Below, piece by piece: positions 25,011-34,009 of a stretch of DNA of 64,000 nucleotides (positions within the stretch are counted from its first letter, which is position 1; the number at the start of each line of letters is the position of its first letter). Position numbers and translations under genes: made by a program. Source of the DNA: Chryseosolibacter sp964551035 (GTDB lineage Bacteria; Bacteroidota; Bacteroidia; Cytophagales; Cyclobacteriaceae). Where the stretch lies: NCBI GenBank assembly GCA_964551035.1, contig CAZKBK010000005.1:62001-126000 (forward strand), read 5' to 3'. The notes under the pieces were generated by a model that made no database searches, was not told the origin of the DNA, and worked only from the letters and a program-made list of their open reading frames with translations.

Positions 25011-25436
25011 TCAGAGCCGGTTCTTGATATTCATCAGGTCGATCATGAGGTTAAAGGAATCAATGGATGAGGGGTTGTTGAATTTCAATGGCTTGACAAT
25101 GTAACCGGAGACGCCCAGCTTGTTGGTGATCTCTCGGTCTTCCCGTTCCTCCGAGGTGGTGATGATGAAAACCTTGATGCTTCGCCACGCCGGTGATTTT
25201 CGCAGTACCTGAAGAAACTCAAGGCCATTCATCTTTGGCATGTTGAGGTCGAGCAAGATTACATCAGGCAGGGCTTTCGTGTTATCGCCGAGCGATTTCA
25301 GCCATTCAAGCGCCTCCTCACCGTTTTTTGCGACTTGCATCTTATAGTAAAGCCCAATGCGATCGAGCGTCCGCTGTGCATCCATCACGTCGACCGTGTC
25401 GTCTTCGACAAGAAGTATATTAATCACCTTTTCCAT
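25011..25436 (-). CDS. Rcp1-like single-domain response regulator
   Basis: A 141-residue stand-alone receiver with no output domain. All catalytic residues are there: Asp12/Asp13 (LLVEDD), phospho-acceptor Asp63 (VILLDLNMPKMNG), Thr93/94 and Lys115 (GYIVKPL). Its ATG lies 13 bases inside the upstream histidine kinase gene, so the kinase is the natural phosphodonor. The output is by protein contact or by onward phosphotransfer. It ends one base from the convergent stop of the T9SS esterase. Confidence 0.93.
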   Translation of the reverse strand: MEKVINILLVEDDTVDVMDAQRTLDRIGLYYKMQVAKNGEEALEWLKSLGDNTKALPDVILLDLNMPKMNGLEFLQVLRKSPAWRSIKVFIITTSEEREDREITNKLGVSGYIVKPLKFNNPSSIDSFNLMIDLMNIKNRL

Positions 25437-26917
25437 GCGCCCGTGTGTTTTGGCCAGGTAAAAACAAAAACCGAGCCCTTGCCGGCCTCCGAGGATACCT
25501 GAATGGTTTGTTGCCTGTCGTCGAGGATTTTCTTGACGATCGCCAGGCCAACGCCCGTGCTTTCGAAGCTGTCCCGTTCCTGCAGGGTCTGAAAAATCAT
25601 GAAGATTTTCTCATGATAATTCTTTCCGATTCCTGGGCCATCATCGGCGATCCTGAATTCATAGTGATCGTCCCGATCAAAAAATTCCACCCATATCCTG
25701 CCCGAGGGCTTGTCATGATATTTGACGGCGTTGCCGATAAGATTTAACAGCGTTTGCTGAAGGGGAATCTTCTCAGAAACAATATTTGGAAGACCTGGTG
25801 GAATTTCGAGTTTAAGGTGGTCGGGTATCTCAAGGCTTTCGTGAATTTCCTCAAATAAAGCATTGAGATCGACGCGCTCCTTCGGGTTGCGGTCTCGTCC
25901 CACGCGCGAGTAGATCAGGATTCCCTTGATGAGGTTTTCTGCACGCTGAAGGCGCGTCTTGATCAACTCGATGTACTCGTTGACCTTTGGCGACAACTCC
26001 CGACTGTGGTCTTCCTCGATCCAGGTGATCACATTGTCGATGCCCCGCAAAGGTGCTTTGAGGTCGTGCGAAACTATATGGGCAAATTGATCAAGTTCTT
26101 CGTTTTTACGTTTCAGCAACTCGATGTTCTCGGACAACACACGCGCCATGTGGTTGAGGGAGTGTGCCAACTGACTGAACTCGTCCATGCCGGTTTCACG
26201 CGTCGAAACGCTGTAGTTCCCCGCCGCGATTGCGTCGGACATTCTCACCATGCTTACCACGTTCGATGAGACCCTGTAGGCTAGGAAGAGCGCAATGCCC
26301 AGGCCCACGGCGATCGAAAAGGAAGTAAGCAAGAAAGAAACCGTGCGGGTTTTGCGAATCGACTCGGTCAACGCCAGCCGGTTCTGCTCGCGGAGGTTGT
26401 ACTCGAAATTGCTGAAAACTTTAAATTTCACTTGCAGGGAGCGGTGAAGATTTCGTTCGTCGCCAAGCACCATCTTTTCACGATAAAGCGTGTTGAACGC
26501 GCGTTGTGCGCTGTCCGACTCGTTGGCCACGCGCTTGGCCAGAATGAGGGGTGCAGCAAATTCCTCCACCCACCTGCGATTCAAGGCCGCAATTTCGAGC
26601 AGCGCAGCCTTCTGGTCGGAGTCGTCGGGAATAATCGACGAGATATCTTCAAGTATTTGCTGATTCTCTACCACCGAAGAGTCGTATGCCTGGATGAAAT
26701 GGTTTTCCCCGGTGAGCAGGAACCCGCGCAGGCCGCTGATCATGTTCAATATGTTTCGCTGGAAGCGATTGGTATTCCGCACCATATCGCTCGACCGTGC
26801 AAAAAACGCGGAATTCTCGTTGACATCCTCTGCCTGGCGGAAGTTGATGTAAGTAGTAATGGAAAACAACAGCAGGATCAAAAGGAACCCCAAAAAAATA
26901 AACCACGAAATCTTCAT
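25424..26917 (-). CDS. CHASE3-HAMP sensor histidine kinase
   Basis: A 497-residue membrane histidine kinase. Two membrane helices (about 4-24 and 192-213) bracket a CHASE3 sensor domain (NILNMISGLRGFLLTGENHF is typical). A HAMP linker follows (near 214-265), then a short coiled coil, HisKA with phospho-acceptor His284 (HIVSHDLKAPLRG), and a full HATPase_c (NLIGNAVKYHDKPSG, DDGPGIG, TGVGLAIVKKI). The architecture is like cyanobacterial phytochrome-type kinases that phosphorylate Rcp1 proteins, and the next gene is indeed such a receiver. ATG 26917 (MKISWFIFLG) fits the first helix better than the longer frame. Confidence 0.92.
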   Translation of the reverse strand: MKISWFIFLGFLLILLLFSITTYINFRQAEDVNENSAFFARSSDMVRNTNRFQRNILNMISGLRGFLLTGENHFIQAYDSSVVENQQILEDISSIIPDDSDQKAALLEIAALNRRWVEEFAAPLILAKRVANESDSAQRAFNTLYREKMVLGDERNLHRSLQVKFKVFSNFEYNLREQNRLALTESIRKTRTVSFLLTSFSIAVGLGIALFLAYRVSSNVVSMVRMSDAIAAGNYSVSTRETGMDEFSQLAHSLNHMARVLSENIELLKRKNEELDQFAHIVSHDLKAPLRGIDNVITWIEEDHSRELSPKVNEYIELIKTRLQRAENLIKGILIYSRVGRDRNPKERVDLNALFEEIHESLEIPDHLKLEIPPGLPNIVSEKIPLQQTLLNLIGNAVKYHDKPSGRIWVEFFDRDDHYEFRIADDGPGIGKNYHEKIFMIFQTLQERDSFESTGVGLAIVKKILDDRQQTIQVSSEAGKGSVFVFTWPKHTGAWKR

Positions 26918-27148
26918 ACTTGCGAACTGGTTTCCCCCGGTCGGGGGATTCGACAACATTGGCGACATGCGTCAAGGTGGGGTTCTGGTCGCACGACTCG
27001 CCGTATTCTTCTAGATGCAAATTAAAAAACATTCGACGCCGCACCTTACGATCGATCCAAAGTTTTAAGGCATATTTCTTTTACGGGACATCCGGCAAAA
27101 GATCAACCATGGATTGTTAATTTGCCTGTTCAAATACTTGTTTCTGGG

Positions 27149-28417
27149 GTGTTACTGAATTCAAAACCACCGCTGGCTGAACGCATGCGGCCCGCAACAC
27201 TGAATGACCTGATCGGCCAGGGTCACCTGACGGGCAGGAACGGGGTCATTCGCAAAGCGATCGAATCCGGCAATGTACCATCCATGATCCTCTGGGGTCC
27301 GCCGGGGGTCGGAAAGACCACGATCGCCAATATTATCGCACATGAGGTAAAGAAACCGTTCCACACCCTCAGCGCCGTAAACGCCGGTGTAAAGGAAGTT
27401 CGTGAAGTCATCGAGAAAGCGCGCCTTTCGACCCGATCGATACTCTTCATTGATGAGATTCACCGGTTCAACAAATCTCAGCAGGACGCGCTCCTCGGCG
27501 CGGTTGAAAAGGGAATCGTGACATTGATCGGTGCCACGACGGAAAACCCCTCCTTTGAAGTCAACTCAGCCCTTATCTCTCGGTGCCAGGTGTATACCCT
27601 CCAGCCCCTCGGCGAATCCGAATTGATGGAGCTCGTTCATCAGTCCCTCACCAGAGACCCGGACTTGCGCGCGCGCAAAATCACCATCGCTGAAAACAAG
27701 GCGCTGCTGAACATCTCGGGGGGCGACGGCCGGAAACTGCTAAACCTACTCGAGCTCATCGCAGAGGCAATTCCCGGAGATGTGGAGTTGACTGACCAAC
27801 TCGTCATGGACGTCGCGCAAAAACACATTGCGATTTACGACAAGAGCGGTGAACAACACTATGACATCATTTCCGCCTTCATCAAGTCGATCAGGGGCAG
27901 TGATCCGAATGCCGCCATCTATTACCTCGCCCGGATGGTCGAAGGCGGCGAAGACGTCAAGTTCATCGCACGACGCATGCTTATCCTCGCCTCGGAAGAC
28001 ATCGGCAACGCCAACCCCACGGCGCTCGTCATTGCCAACAACACGTTTCAGGCCGTAAATGTAATCGGATATCCCGAGGCGCGCATTATACTCGCCCAAT
28101 GTGCGGTATACCTTGCATCTTCACCAAAAAGCAATGCCAGCTATCAGGCCATTGAAGAAGCCCTTGCAAAAGTTCGCGAAACCGGGGATCTACCCGTGCC
28201 GTTGTCCATCAGAAACGCGCCAACAAAACTGATGAAGAAGCTTGGCTATGGAAAAGGGTACCAGTATGCGCATGCCTATGCGGGAAATTTTGTTCCGGCA
28301 GAATTCCTGCCCGAAGCGCTCGCGGGCACGAAATTCTATGATCCCGGAAACAATTCACGCGAAGACGAGTTAAGGAAATATCTTCGTAGTTTGTGGAAGG
28401 ATAAATACGGGTATTAA
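27149..28417 (+). CDS. rarA: RarA/MgsA replication-associated AAA+ ATPase
   Basis: A 422-residue clamp-loader-like ATPase acting at stalled replication forks. PLAERMRPATLNDLIGQGHL opens the family. Walker A is WGPPGVGKTT (49-58), Walker B ILFIDEIHRFNKSQQDALL, sensor 1 LIGATTENPSF. The C-terminal tetramerisation domain (KSIRGSDPNAAIYYLARMVEGGED, RRMLILASEDIGNANP) is complete. The frame is open from TTG 27122; I favour GTG 27149 because it starts directly at the conserved N-terminus, but no ATG is available and the start is uncertain. Confidence 0.93.
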   Translation: MLLNSKPPLAERMRPATLNDLIGQGHLTGRNGVIRKAIESGNVPSMILWGPPGVGKTTIANIIAHEVKKPFHTLSAVNAGVKEVREVIEKARLSTRSILFIDEIHRFNKSQQDALLGAVEKGIVTLIGATTENPSFEVNSALISRCQVYTLQPLGESELMELVHQSLTRDPDLRARKITIAENKALLNISGGDGRKLLNLLELIAEAIPGDVELTDQLVMDVAQKHIAIYDKSGEQHYDIISAFIKSIRGSDPNAAIYYLARMVEGGEDVKFIARRMLILASEDIGNANPTALVIANNTFQAVNVIGYPEARIILAQCAVYLASSPKSNASYQAIEEALAKVRETGDLPVPLSIRNAPTKLMKKLGYGKGYQYAHAYAGNFVPAEFLPEALAGTKFYDPGNNSREDELRKYLRSLWKDKYGY

Positions 28418-28434
28418 GGGAAACATCGGACACC

Positions 28435-30519
28435 ATGCAACGCGTCATTTTTGAAACGGCCTCTGAATTCGCGATCGTGTGCCTGCTGGTGGGCATCGCA
28501 TACGCGGCCATTCAGTATGTCAACACCCGGCGTCCCTGGAACAAGACCGTGAACACCGTCTTGTTCGCATTCCGCGCGGTGCTGGTAGCCTTCCTTGCGC
28601 TCCTGTTACTCGGTCCGATTGTAAAACAGGTTAGCAACTATTTTGAAAGGCCCGTTTTCGTGCTCCTTCACGACAACTCGGTGTCCGTGAAGCACGCGGC
28701 TGATTCTTCGGCCCGGCAGCGGGTTGAGACGGGACTCCTGCAAGCAATGGAAGAACTTCAGGCACGCGGCTACGAGGCCATCATCCAGGATCTCCAGGGA
28801 AACCAAATCGCCGATTCATTTCGGTATGCCGCGCCGATCTCTGACATCAATGGTGCACTGAAAGCCATCGACAACCGGTTCGAAGGAAGAAATGTTGCAG
28901 GTGTAATCCTTGCCTCGGACGGCATCTACAATTCCGGTTTGTCACCGCTCTATTCAATTTACAATTTTCCGGTGCACACCGTCGGTATCGGCGACACCCT
29001 TCAGCGCCTCGATATCGCCATTAAGAATGTGGCGTATAACCGGATCGCTTATCAGGGGAACAAGTTTCCAATTCGCGCGGAGATACAAATCAAAAACCTC
29101 CCCGCCCAGCCGGTGACCGTCACACTGACTCGTCGCGGAAGGGTTATTGAAAGGAAGACCCAAACGGTATCCGGGGAGCAGTTGGCGGTCTTCGACTTTC
29201 AGCCCGAAGCGGACCAACAGGGCATACAGAAATATGATATCCAGGTGGAGACGCACAAGGAGGAACAGAATACCCGTAACAACCGGGCATCGGTCTACAT
29301 CGAAGTGATCGAAGGGAAAAAGAAGATCCTCCTTGTGGCGCCCGCCCCCCACCCCGACATCAAAGCCCTTCGCGAAGTCATTGAACAGAATTCAAATTAC
29401 GAGTTCCGGCTCCACATCCCGGGCATTCAGGAGCAATCGAACGATGCCTTACAGCCTGCGCGGAATGACCTCGTGATCCTTCATCAAAGTCCGGACCTTC
29501 GCGGCAAGACACGCCAGCTTTTCCAGCGCTTTGCCGGCAGCGACGTGTCCCTGTTCTTTGTCCTGGGCCAGCATTCCGACCTTCCGTTGATTGAGCGCGA
29601 ACGCATGCCGATCGCGTTTGAAAATGCCCCGCGTGACTATGATGAGGTCACGCCCGTGGTCAACCCGGCCTTCTCGAATTTTACCATTTCGCCGGAGCAC
29701 AACGCCATCATCGGCGGTTTCCCCCCCGTGAGCGTTCACTACGGCAAGGTGCAAACGCCGGCCAGCGCCACGCCGCTGCTCTACCAACGCGTGGGGAGTA
29801 TCGTGACCGACCGGCCGCTGCTGACCATAAACGTTGACAATGACCGGAAGGTCGGCATACTCTTTGGCGAGGGCATCTGGCGCTGGAGACTTAACGAGTT
29901 TGATCGCACAGAAAAAACAGAGGCCTTCGATGAGGTCTTCGGTAAACTGGTCCAGTTCCTGAGCACTACGGAAGAAAAAAGAAAATTCCGAAGCTACCCC
30001 ATTGAGCAGGAGTTCTCCGAAACGGAAGCTGTGGTCTTTGAAAGCCAGGTCTACAACGACATTTTCGAACCGGTGTTCGGCAATGCCATCGACATCGAAA
30101 TCACCGACGAAAGCGGACAAAAGAGCGACTACAACTACGTGACCAGTCCCGGAAACACCCGATACCAAATCGGGGGGCTTGGCGAAGGGGTATACCGCTT
30201 TCGCGCAAGCACGACGCTCAATGGTAAGCGTGAGGAGGTGAGCGGTGAATTCGCAGTCGTTGCGCAAGACGCAGAACTACAAAACCTCACCGCAGATTTT
30301 GACCTGCTGCAGAAACTATCAGCCAATACCGGCGGCCGATTTGTGAACGCCGGGAACTTTGACCAACTGACACAATTCCTTCAACAGACGGAGGCACGTA
30401 CCGTTATCCACAGCGAAGAAACGTACGACGCTGTCATTAACATCAAATGGATCTTCTGGCTGCTCTTGCTTTTAGTTACGGCTGAGTGGGCGTTGCGGAA
30501 GTTTCACGGGTCCTATTGA
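28435..30519 (+). CDS. VWA-domain membrane protein
   Basis: A 694-residue protein with two N-terminal helices (about 12-30 and 42-62) and one C-terminal helix (near 670-688, IFWLLLLLVTAEW). The section between is a von Willebrand A domain in which the MIDAS motif DNSVS (80-84) is intact, with LASDGIYNSG as the second metal-site loop, followed by beta-sandwich segments. It resembles the BatA/BatB-like or DUF1355-type proteins that accompany MoxR ATPases. Here it is 17 bases after rarA, and a MoxR gene lies 1.7 kb further on the other strand, so the link is loose. Confidence 0.82.
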   Translation: MQRVIFETASEFAIVCLLVGIAYAAIQYVNTRRPWNKTVNTVLFAFRAVLVAFLALLLLGPIVKQVSNYFERPVFVLLHDNSVSVKHAADSSARQRVETGLLQAMEELQARGYEAIIQDLQGNQIADSFRYAAPISDINGALKAIDNRFEGRNVAGVILASDGIYNSGLSPLYSIYNFPVHTVGIGDTLQRLDIAIKNVAYNRIAYQGNKFPIRAEIQIKNLPAQPVTVTLTRRGRVIERKTQTVSGEQLAVFDFQPEADQQGIQKYDIQVETHKEEQNTRNNRASVYIEVIEGKKKILLVAPAPHPDIKALREVIEQNSNYEFRLHIPGIQEQSNDALQPARNDLVILHQSPDLRGKTRQLFQRFAGSDVSLFFVLGQHSDLPLIERERMPIAFENAPRDYDEVTPVVNPAFSNFTISPEHNAIIGGFPPVSVHYGKVQTPASATPLLYQRVGSIVTDRPLLTINVDNDRKVGILFGEGIWRWRLNEFDRTEKTEAFDEVFGKLVQFLSTTEEKRKFRSYPIEQEFSETEAVVFESQVYNDIFEPVFGNAIDIEITDESGQKSDYNYVTSPGNTRYQIGGLGEGVYRFRASTTLNGKREEVSGEFAVVAQDAELQNLTADFDLLQKLSANTGGRFVNAGNFDQLTQFLQQTEARTVIHSEETYDAVINIKWIFWLLLLLVTAEWALRKFHGSY

Positions 30520-31445
30520 ATCGTCTCACCCCTGAGTGCATCACCGAGCGCCGGCATCAGTTCCGGGAAGGTGAAGGCGTATCCGGCGGCGCGTAATTTT
30601 TCACACGATGCGCGGGTACCATTCAAAACCATTTCGGCCAACTCACCCAGAGCAAGCTTCATGGCAAACGCCGGCACGGCCGGCAGCATGGGCCGGTGCA
30701 GCACACGGGCAATTCCCTTCGTCATCTCGCGATTGGTCACGACTTCCGGCGCCACCACATTGTAACTTCCCGACATCGAACGATCCTGAATAGCCTTTGC
30801 GATAATCCGACACAAATCCGTGATGTGAATCCATGAGATGGGTTGCTCGCCATCGCCCAGGGCCGCGCCGAGGAAATATTTCACCGGAAGGGCGAGCACC
30901 CGCAACGCCCCGCCTTCACCGCTCAATACCATGCCTATCCGCAACTTCACAACCCGAATCCCGAGTTCCGAAAAACGGTCCGCTTCAGCTTCCCATGCCC
31001 GAGTCACCCTTGCGAGGAAATCGTCACCCGCCGGGTCCTCTTCACGAAACGTCTTGTACTTGCCGTAGCCGTAATAATTCACGCCGGAGCCACATATCAA
31101 CGTCCGGACATTGTGTCCCGTCGAACTCAGGACCTCCCGCAATAAACGCGTCGACTCGACGCGGCTGTCCATGATCTCCTTTTTTCGCTTCGTGGTCCAT
31201 CGCGCTGGCGCCACGCTTGCCCCAGCGAGGTGAATGATCGTGTCGACACCTTCCAGCGCGCCCGGGTCGATCCGGCGGCGGGAAATATCCCACGAAAAAG
31301 ATGGTATTCCATTTGCACTTTTCGTCCGGCCGAGGTGGGAAACCTGCCCGTCACCATTCAGGAGCATAGCGGTCAACGCGGAGCCGATCAGTCCGGAGGC
31401 CCCGGTAATGAGAATGCGGTGACCGGTGATGGGTGAAGCCTCCAT
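30513..31445 (-). CDS. TIGR01777-family NAD-dependent epimerase-like protein
   Basis: A 310-residue short-chain dehydrogenase relative (YfcH/SulA-type). The dinucleotide motif is ILITGASGLIGSALTAML, followed by VDTIIHLAGASVAPARWT, the family signature around TRLLREVL, CGSGVNYYG (catalytic Tyr region), and a C-terminal DUF1731-like end (PAVPAFAMKLALGELAEMVL). The physiological substrate of the family is not established. ATG 31445 is chosen over 31466 since MEASPITGHRILITG fits the fold. The 3' end overlaps the convergent VWA gene by 7 bases. Confidence 0.9.
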   Translation of the reverse strand: MEASPITGHRILITGASGLIGSALTAMLLNGDGQVSHLGRTKSANGIPSFSWDISRRRIDPGALEGVDTIIHLAGASVAPARWTTKRKKEIMDSRVESTRLLREVLSSTGHNVRTLICGSGVNYYGYGKYKTFREEDPAGDDFLARVTRAWEAEADRFSELGIRVVKLRIGMVLSGEGGALRVLALPVKYFLGAALGDGEQPISWIHITDLCRIIAKAIQDRSMSGSYNVVAPEVVTNREMTKGIARVLHRPMLPAVPAFAMKLALGELAEMVLNGTRASCEKLRAAGYAFTFPELMPALGDALRGETIQ

Positions 31446-31489
31446 TTTGCTTAAGTTTGTGAGCAATCTAGACTATTTATTTCAAAAAA

Positions 31490-32188
31490 ATGCTGAAGAA
31501 AAACCTGTTGATGATGCTTTGCGCGGTGGTATGCTGCGCATCCGCTTCTGCGCAAGCGATCACGGTGAAGGAAGAGAAGGCACCGCTGCGAAACGCGTAC
31601 GGTGAAGGATATGAAGCGCTGCTCGAGGGTGCGACGTACGACGAAGTCCAGCATTCGTTCAGCAGGTGGATGAAAGCGTTCGGCAAAACAAAAGCGGATG
31701 ACCAGGCGATCGTCATCGACGAACCCACCATAGGTGAAACGCCTGTTGGCGGGCGCATCTTTGCACAGGTCCGACAGATGGGCGACCTTGTTTCAGCCTG
31801 GATCGGGATACTTCGGGACGAGTGGAGCAGGAACGACATTGAATCGATCAATCCGCAACTGAAACAAATGGTATACGACTTCGCTGTGCATTTTCATAAG
31901 GAAAAAATTCAGCGGCAGATCGACGAGTCGGTTCGTGCTTCCGAGGCGGTCGACAAACAATTGCAGCGACTCAGAAATCAGAACCGCGACCTCACGGGCC
32001 GCATCGAGGACAACAAGCAGGAAAAAATTGAACTGGAGCAATCGCTGGAAGAGAACAAACTTGAATTGGAGGATCTCACGAAACGAATGGAAAAAAATCT
32101 CAAGGATCAGGATTCGGTTTCCATTGCGGCAGCGCAGATAAAGAAGGCCATCGAGATGCACAAACTACGCCGGCAGCAGGTGCAATAG
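31490..32188 (+). CDS. exported coiled-coil protein
   Basis: A 232-residue protein with a signal peptide (MLKKNLLMMLCAVVCCASASAQ). Residues 25-140 look globular; residues 140-225 form a long, highly charged coiled coil with heptad spacing (QLQRLRNQNRDLTGRIEDNKQEKIELEQ...). It is probably periplasmic, and oligomeric through the coiled coil. I recognise no family. It is divergent from the TIGR01777 gene with 44 bases between starts, so the two share a promoter region. Confidence 0.8.
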   Translation: MLKKNLLMMLCAVVCCASASAQAITVKEEKAPLRNAYGEGYEALLEGATYDEVQHSFSRWMKAFGKTKADDQAIVIDEPTIGETPVGGRIFAQVRQMGDLVSAWIGILRDEWSRNDIESINPQLKQMVYDFAVHFHKEKIQRQIDESVRASEAVDKQLQRLRNQNRDLTGRIEDNKQEKIELEQSLEENKLELEDLTKRMEKNLKDQDSVSIAAAQIKKAIEMHKLRRQQVQ

Positions 32189-32216
32189 CGTCCCCACCCG
32201 CAACACGGCCGATGTT

Positions 32217-33203
32217 CTATTTGTTGATCGGCACTTTCGTCAACAATACCTTGATGATGTCCGTTGTCCTGACGTTGTCGGCCTCGGCTTCATAGTTCAG
32301 GATGATGCGGTGGTTCATGACGTCCGGCGCCACTTCCTTGATATCTTCGGGCAGTACAAAATCGCGTCCATCCATGTAGGCCATGGCCTTGGCAGCGAGG
32401 TTGAGGTTGATGCTCGCCCGCGGAGAGGCGCCGAACTGAATGTATTGCGCCTGTTCGTTGAGTTGGTACTCCAGCGGATGCCGGGTGGCGTGCACGAGTT
32501 CGATGATGTAGCGCTCCAGGGACTCGGATATCTTCACGCGGTTCACTTGATCGCGGATGGCGAAGATATCCTCCTTGGTGAGGATGGTGTTAACCGTGAA
32601 ACTGAATTGCATGTTGGAGATTCGCCGCATTACCTCCATTTCCTGGTCTTTGGTCGGATAGTTGATCACTACTTTCAGCATGAAGCGGTCAACCTGGGCT
32701 TCGGGCAACGGATACGTTCCCTCCTGGTCGACGGGATTTTGGGTAGCCATCACCAAAAACGGCCGGTCGAGGGTAAACGTCGTTTCACCAATGGTAACGG
32801 TCTTCTCCTGCATCGCTTCCAGCAGCGCCGACTGGACCTTTGCCGGCGACCTGTTGATCTCGTCGGCCAGGATAATATTGGCAAAGATAGGACCCTTCTT
32901 CACTTCAAACTTTCCCTCTTTCTGGTTGTAGATCATGGTCCCGACGAGGTCTGCCGGCAGTAGATCAGGGGTAAATTGAATGCGCTGAAAGTCGAGATGC
33001 AGCACCTGAGCCAGCGTGCTTACCGTCAGTGTCTTCGCCAGGCCGGGCACCCCTTCAAGCAGAATGTGTCCATTCGTAAAAAGTCCGACCAGCAGCCTGT
33101 TGACCATGTACTCCTGTCCCACGACCACCTTTCCCACCTCAGTGATGACCTGCCGAATCTTCTCTTTGTGTTCCTGTTGCTTTTCAACGGCTGCAGCTTC
33201 CAT
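32217..33203 (-). CDS. MoxR family AAA+ ATPase
   Basis: A 328-residue AAA+ chaperone-like ATPase. Walker A GVPGLAKT (51-58), Walker B ILADEINRSPAKVQSALLEAM, sensor 1 LVMATQNPVDQEGTYPLPEAQVDRF and the C-terminal lid (FGASPRASINLNLAAKA) are typical of MoxR. MoxR proteins usually act with VWA-domain partners on cell-envelope or metal-cofactor assembly. The DUF58/VWA genes that normally follow it are absent; downstream is the convergent coiled-coil gene. Function cannot be narrowed. Confidence 0.93.
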   Translation of the reverse strand: MEAAAVEKQQEHKEKIRQVITEVGKVVVGQEYMVNRLLVGLFTNGHILLEGVPGLAKTLTVSTLAQVLHLDFQRIQFTPDLLPADLVGTMIYNQKEGKFEVKKGPIFANIILADEINRSPAKVQSALLEAMQEKTVTIGETTFTLDRPFLVMATQNPVDQEGTYPLPEAQVDRFMLKVVINYPTKDQEMEVMRRISNMQFSFTVNTILTKEDIFAIRDQVNRVKISESLERYIIELVHATRHPLEYQLNEQAQYIQFGASPRASINLNLAAKAMAYMDGRDFVLPEDIKEVAPDVMNHRIILNYEAEADNVRTTDIIKVLLTKVPINK

Positions 33204-33317
33204 GTATCAATTCTGTTCTGTTTCGGTTCTTTCAAAAATCAGCCAAAAATAGCGTAATTATCAACATTCGGGTTCAAAAAATTTGACGGAACGCCGCTCA
33301 GGAGTATCAAAGGTATT

Positions 33318-34007
33318 ATGCCGCGAACATTCGTTGTTGGAGATATTCACGGCGCCCACCGCGCCTTGCGCCAATGCCTTGAACAGGCGGCCTTCGACTA
33401 CAATCATGACCACCTGATCTCCCTCGGAGATGTCGCCGATGGGTGGCCCGAAACCCGCGCCTGCGTCGAGGAACTGTTACGCATCAAAAACCTTACCCAC
33501 GTGTTGGGAAACCACGACTGGCACACCCGCGAATGGATGGAATCAGGCGTTGCCTCCGAAATCTGGCTTGGGCAGGGGGGCAGGGCAACCATGGCAAGTT
33601 ACGCACAGGGCGTCCCGCGGGAGCACCTCAATTTCTTCAAACGCGCGCGACCATACTTTGTTCTCGATGGAAAGGTTTTTGTGCATGCCGGTATCGACCC
33701 ACGCACGGATATGCGTCAGCAGGAATTGACTACGTTGCTGTGGGACCGGAACCTCGCGCGCCGGGCTATCGACGTCCATCTTCGGAATACCGGCACAAAA
33801 CTCACCCCATATGACGAAATATTTGTCGGGCATACGCCGAGTCCGTTCGGTAAACCCGTCCGCGCGGGTGGCGTGTGGCTCATGGATACCGGTGCCGGGT
33901 GGGGCGGCGTGCTCAGCTTGATGGACATCGACGATTATACTTGTTACCTCAGCGACCCGGTTCCGGCGTTGTATCCTGGCGTAGCCGGAAGGAGGGCGTT
34001 GCGGTGA
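33318..34007 (+). CDS. metallophosphoesterase (PPP-type serine/threonine phosphatase-like)
   Basis: A 229-residue phosphatase with the dinuclear metal motifs GDIHG (8-12), GDVADGWPE (37-45), GNHDWHT (64-70) and the later GHTPSPFG and HAG sites. Overall it resembles the bacterial PrpA/ApaH-type phosphatases. Substrate could be a phosphoprotein or a nucleotide. It is divergent from moxR with a 114-base spacer and convergent with the exonuclease gene, two bases apart. Confidence 0.9.
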   Translation: MPRTFVVGDIHGAHRALRQCLEQAAFDYNHDHLISLGDVADGWPETRACVEELLRIKNLTHVLGNHDWHTREWMESGVASEIWLGQGGRATMASYAQGVPREHLNFFKRARPYFVLDGKVFVHAGIDPRTDMRQQELTTLLWDRNLARRAIDVHLRNTGTKLTPYDEIFVGHTPSPFGKPVRAGGVWLMDTGAGWGGVLSLMDIDDYTCYLSDPVPALYPGVAGRRALR

Positions 34008-34009
34008 GG

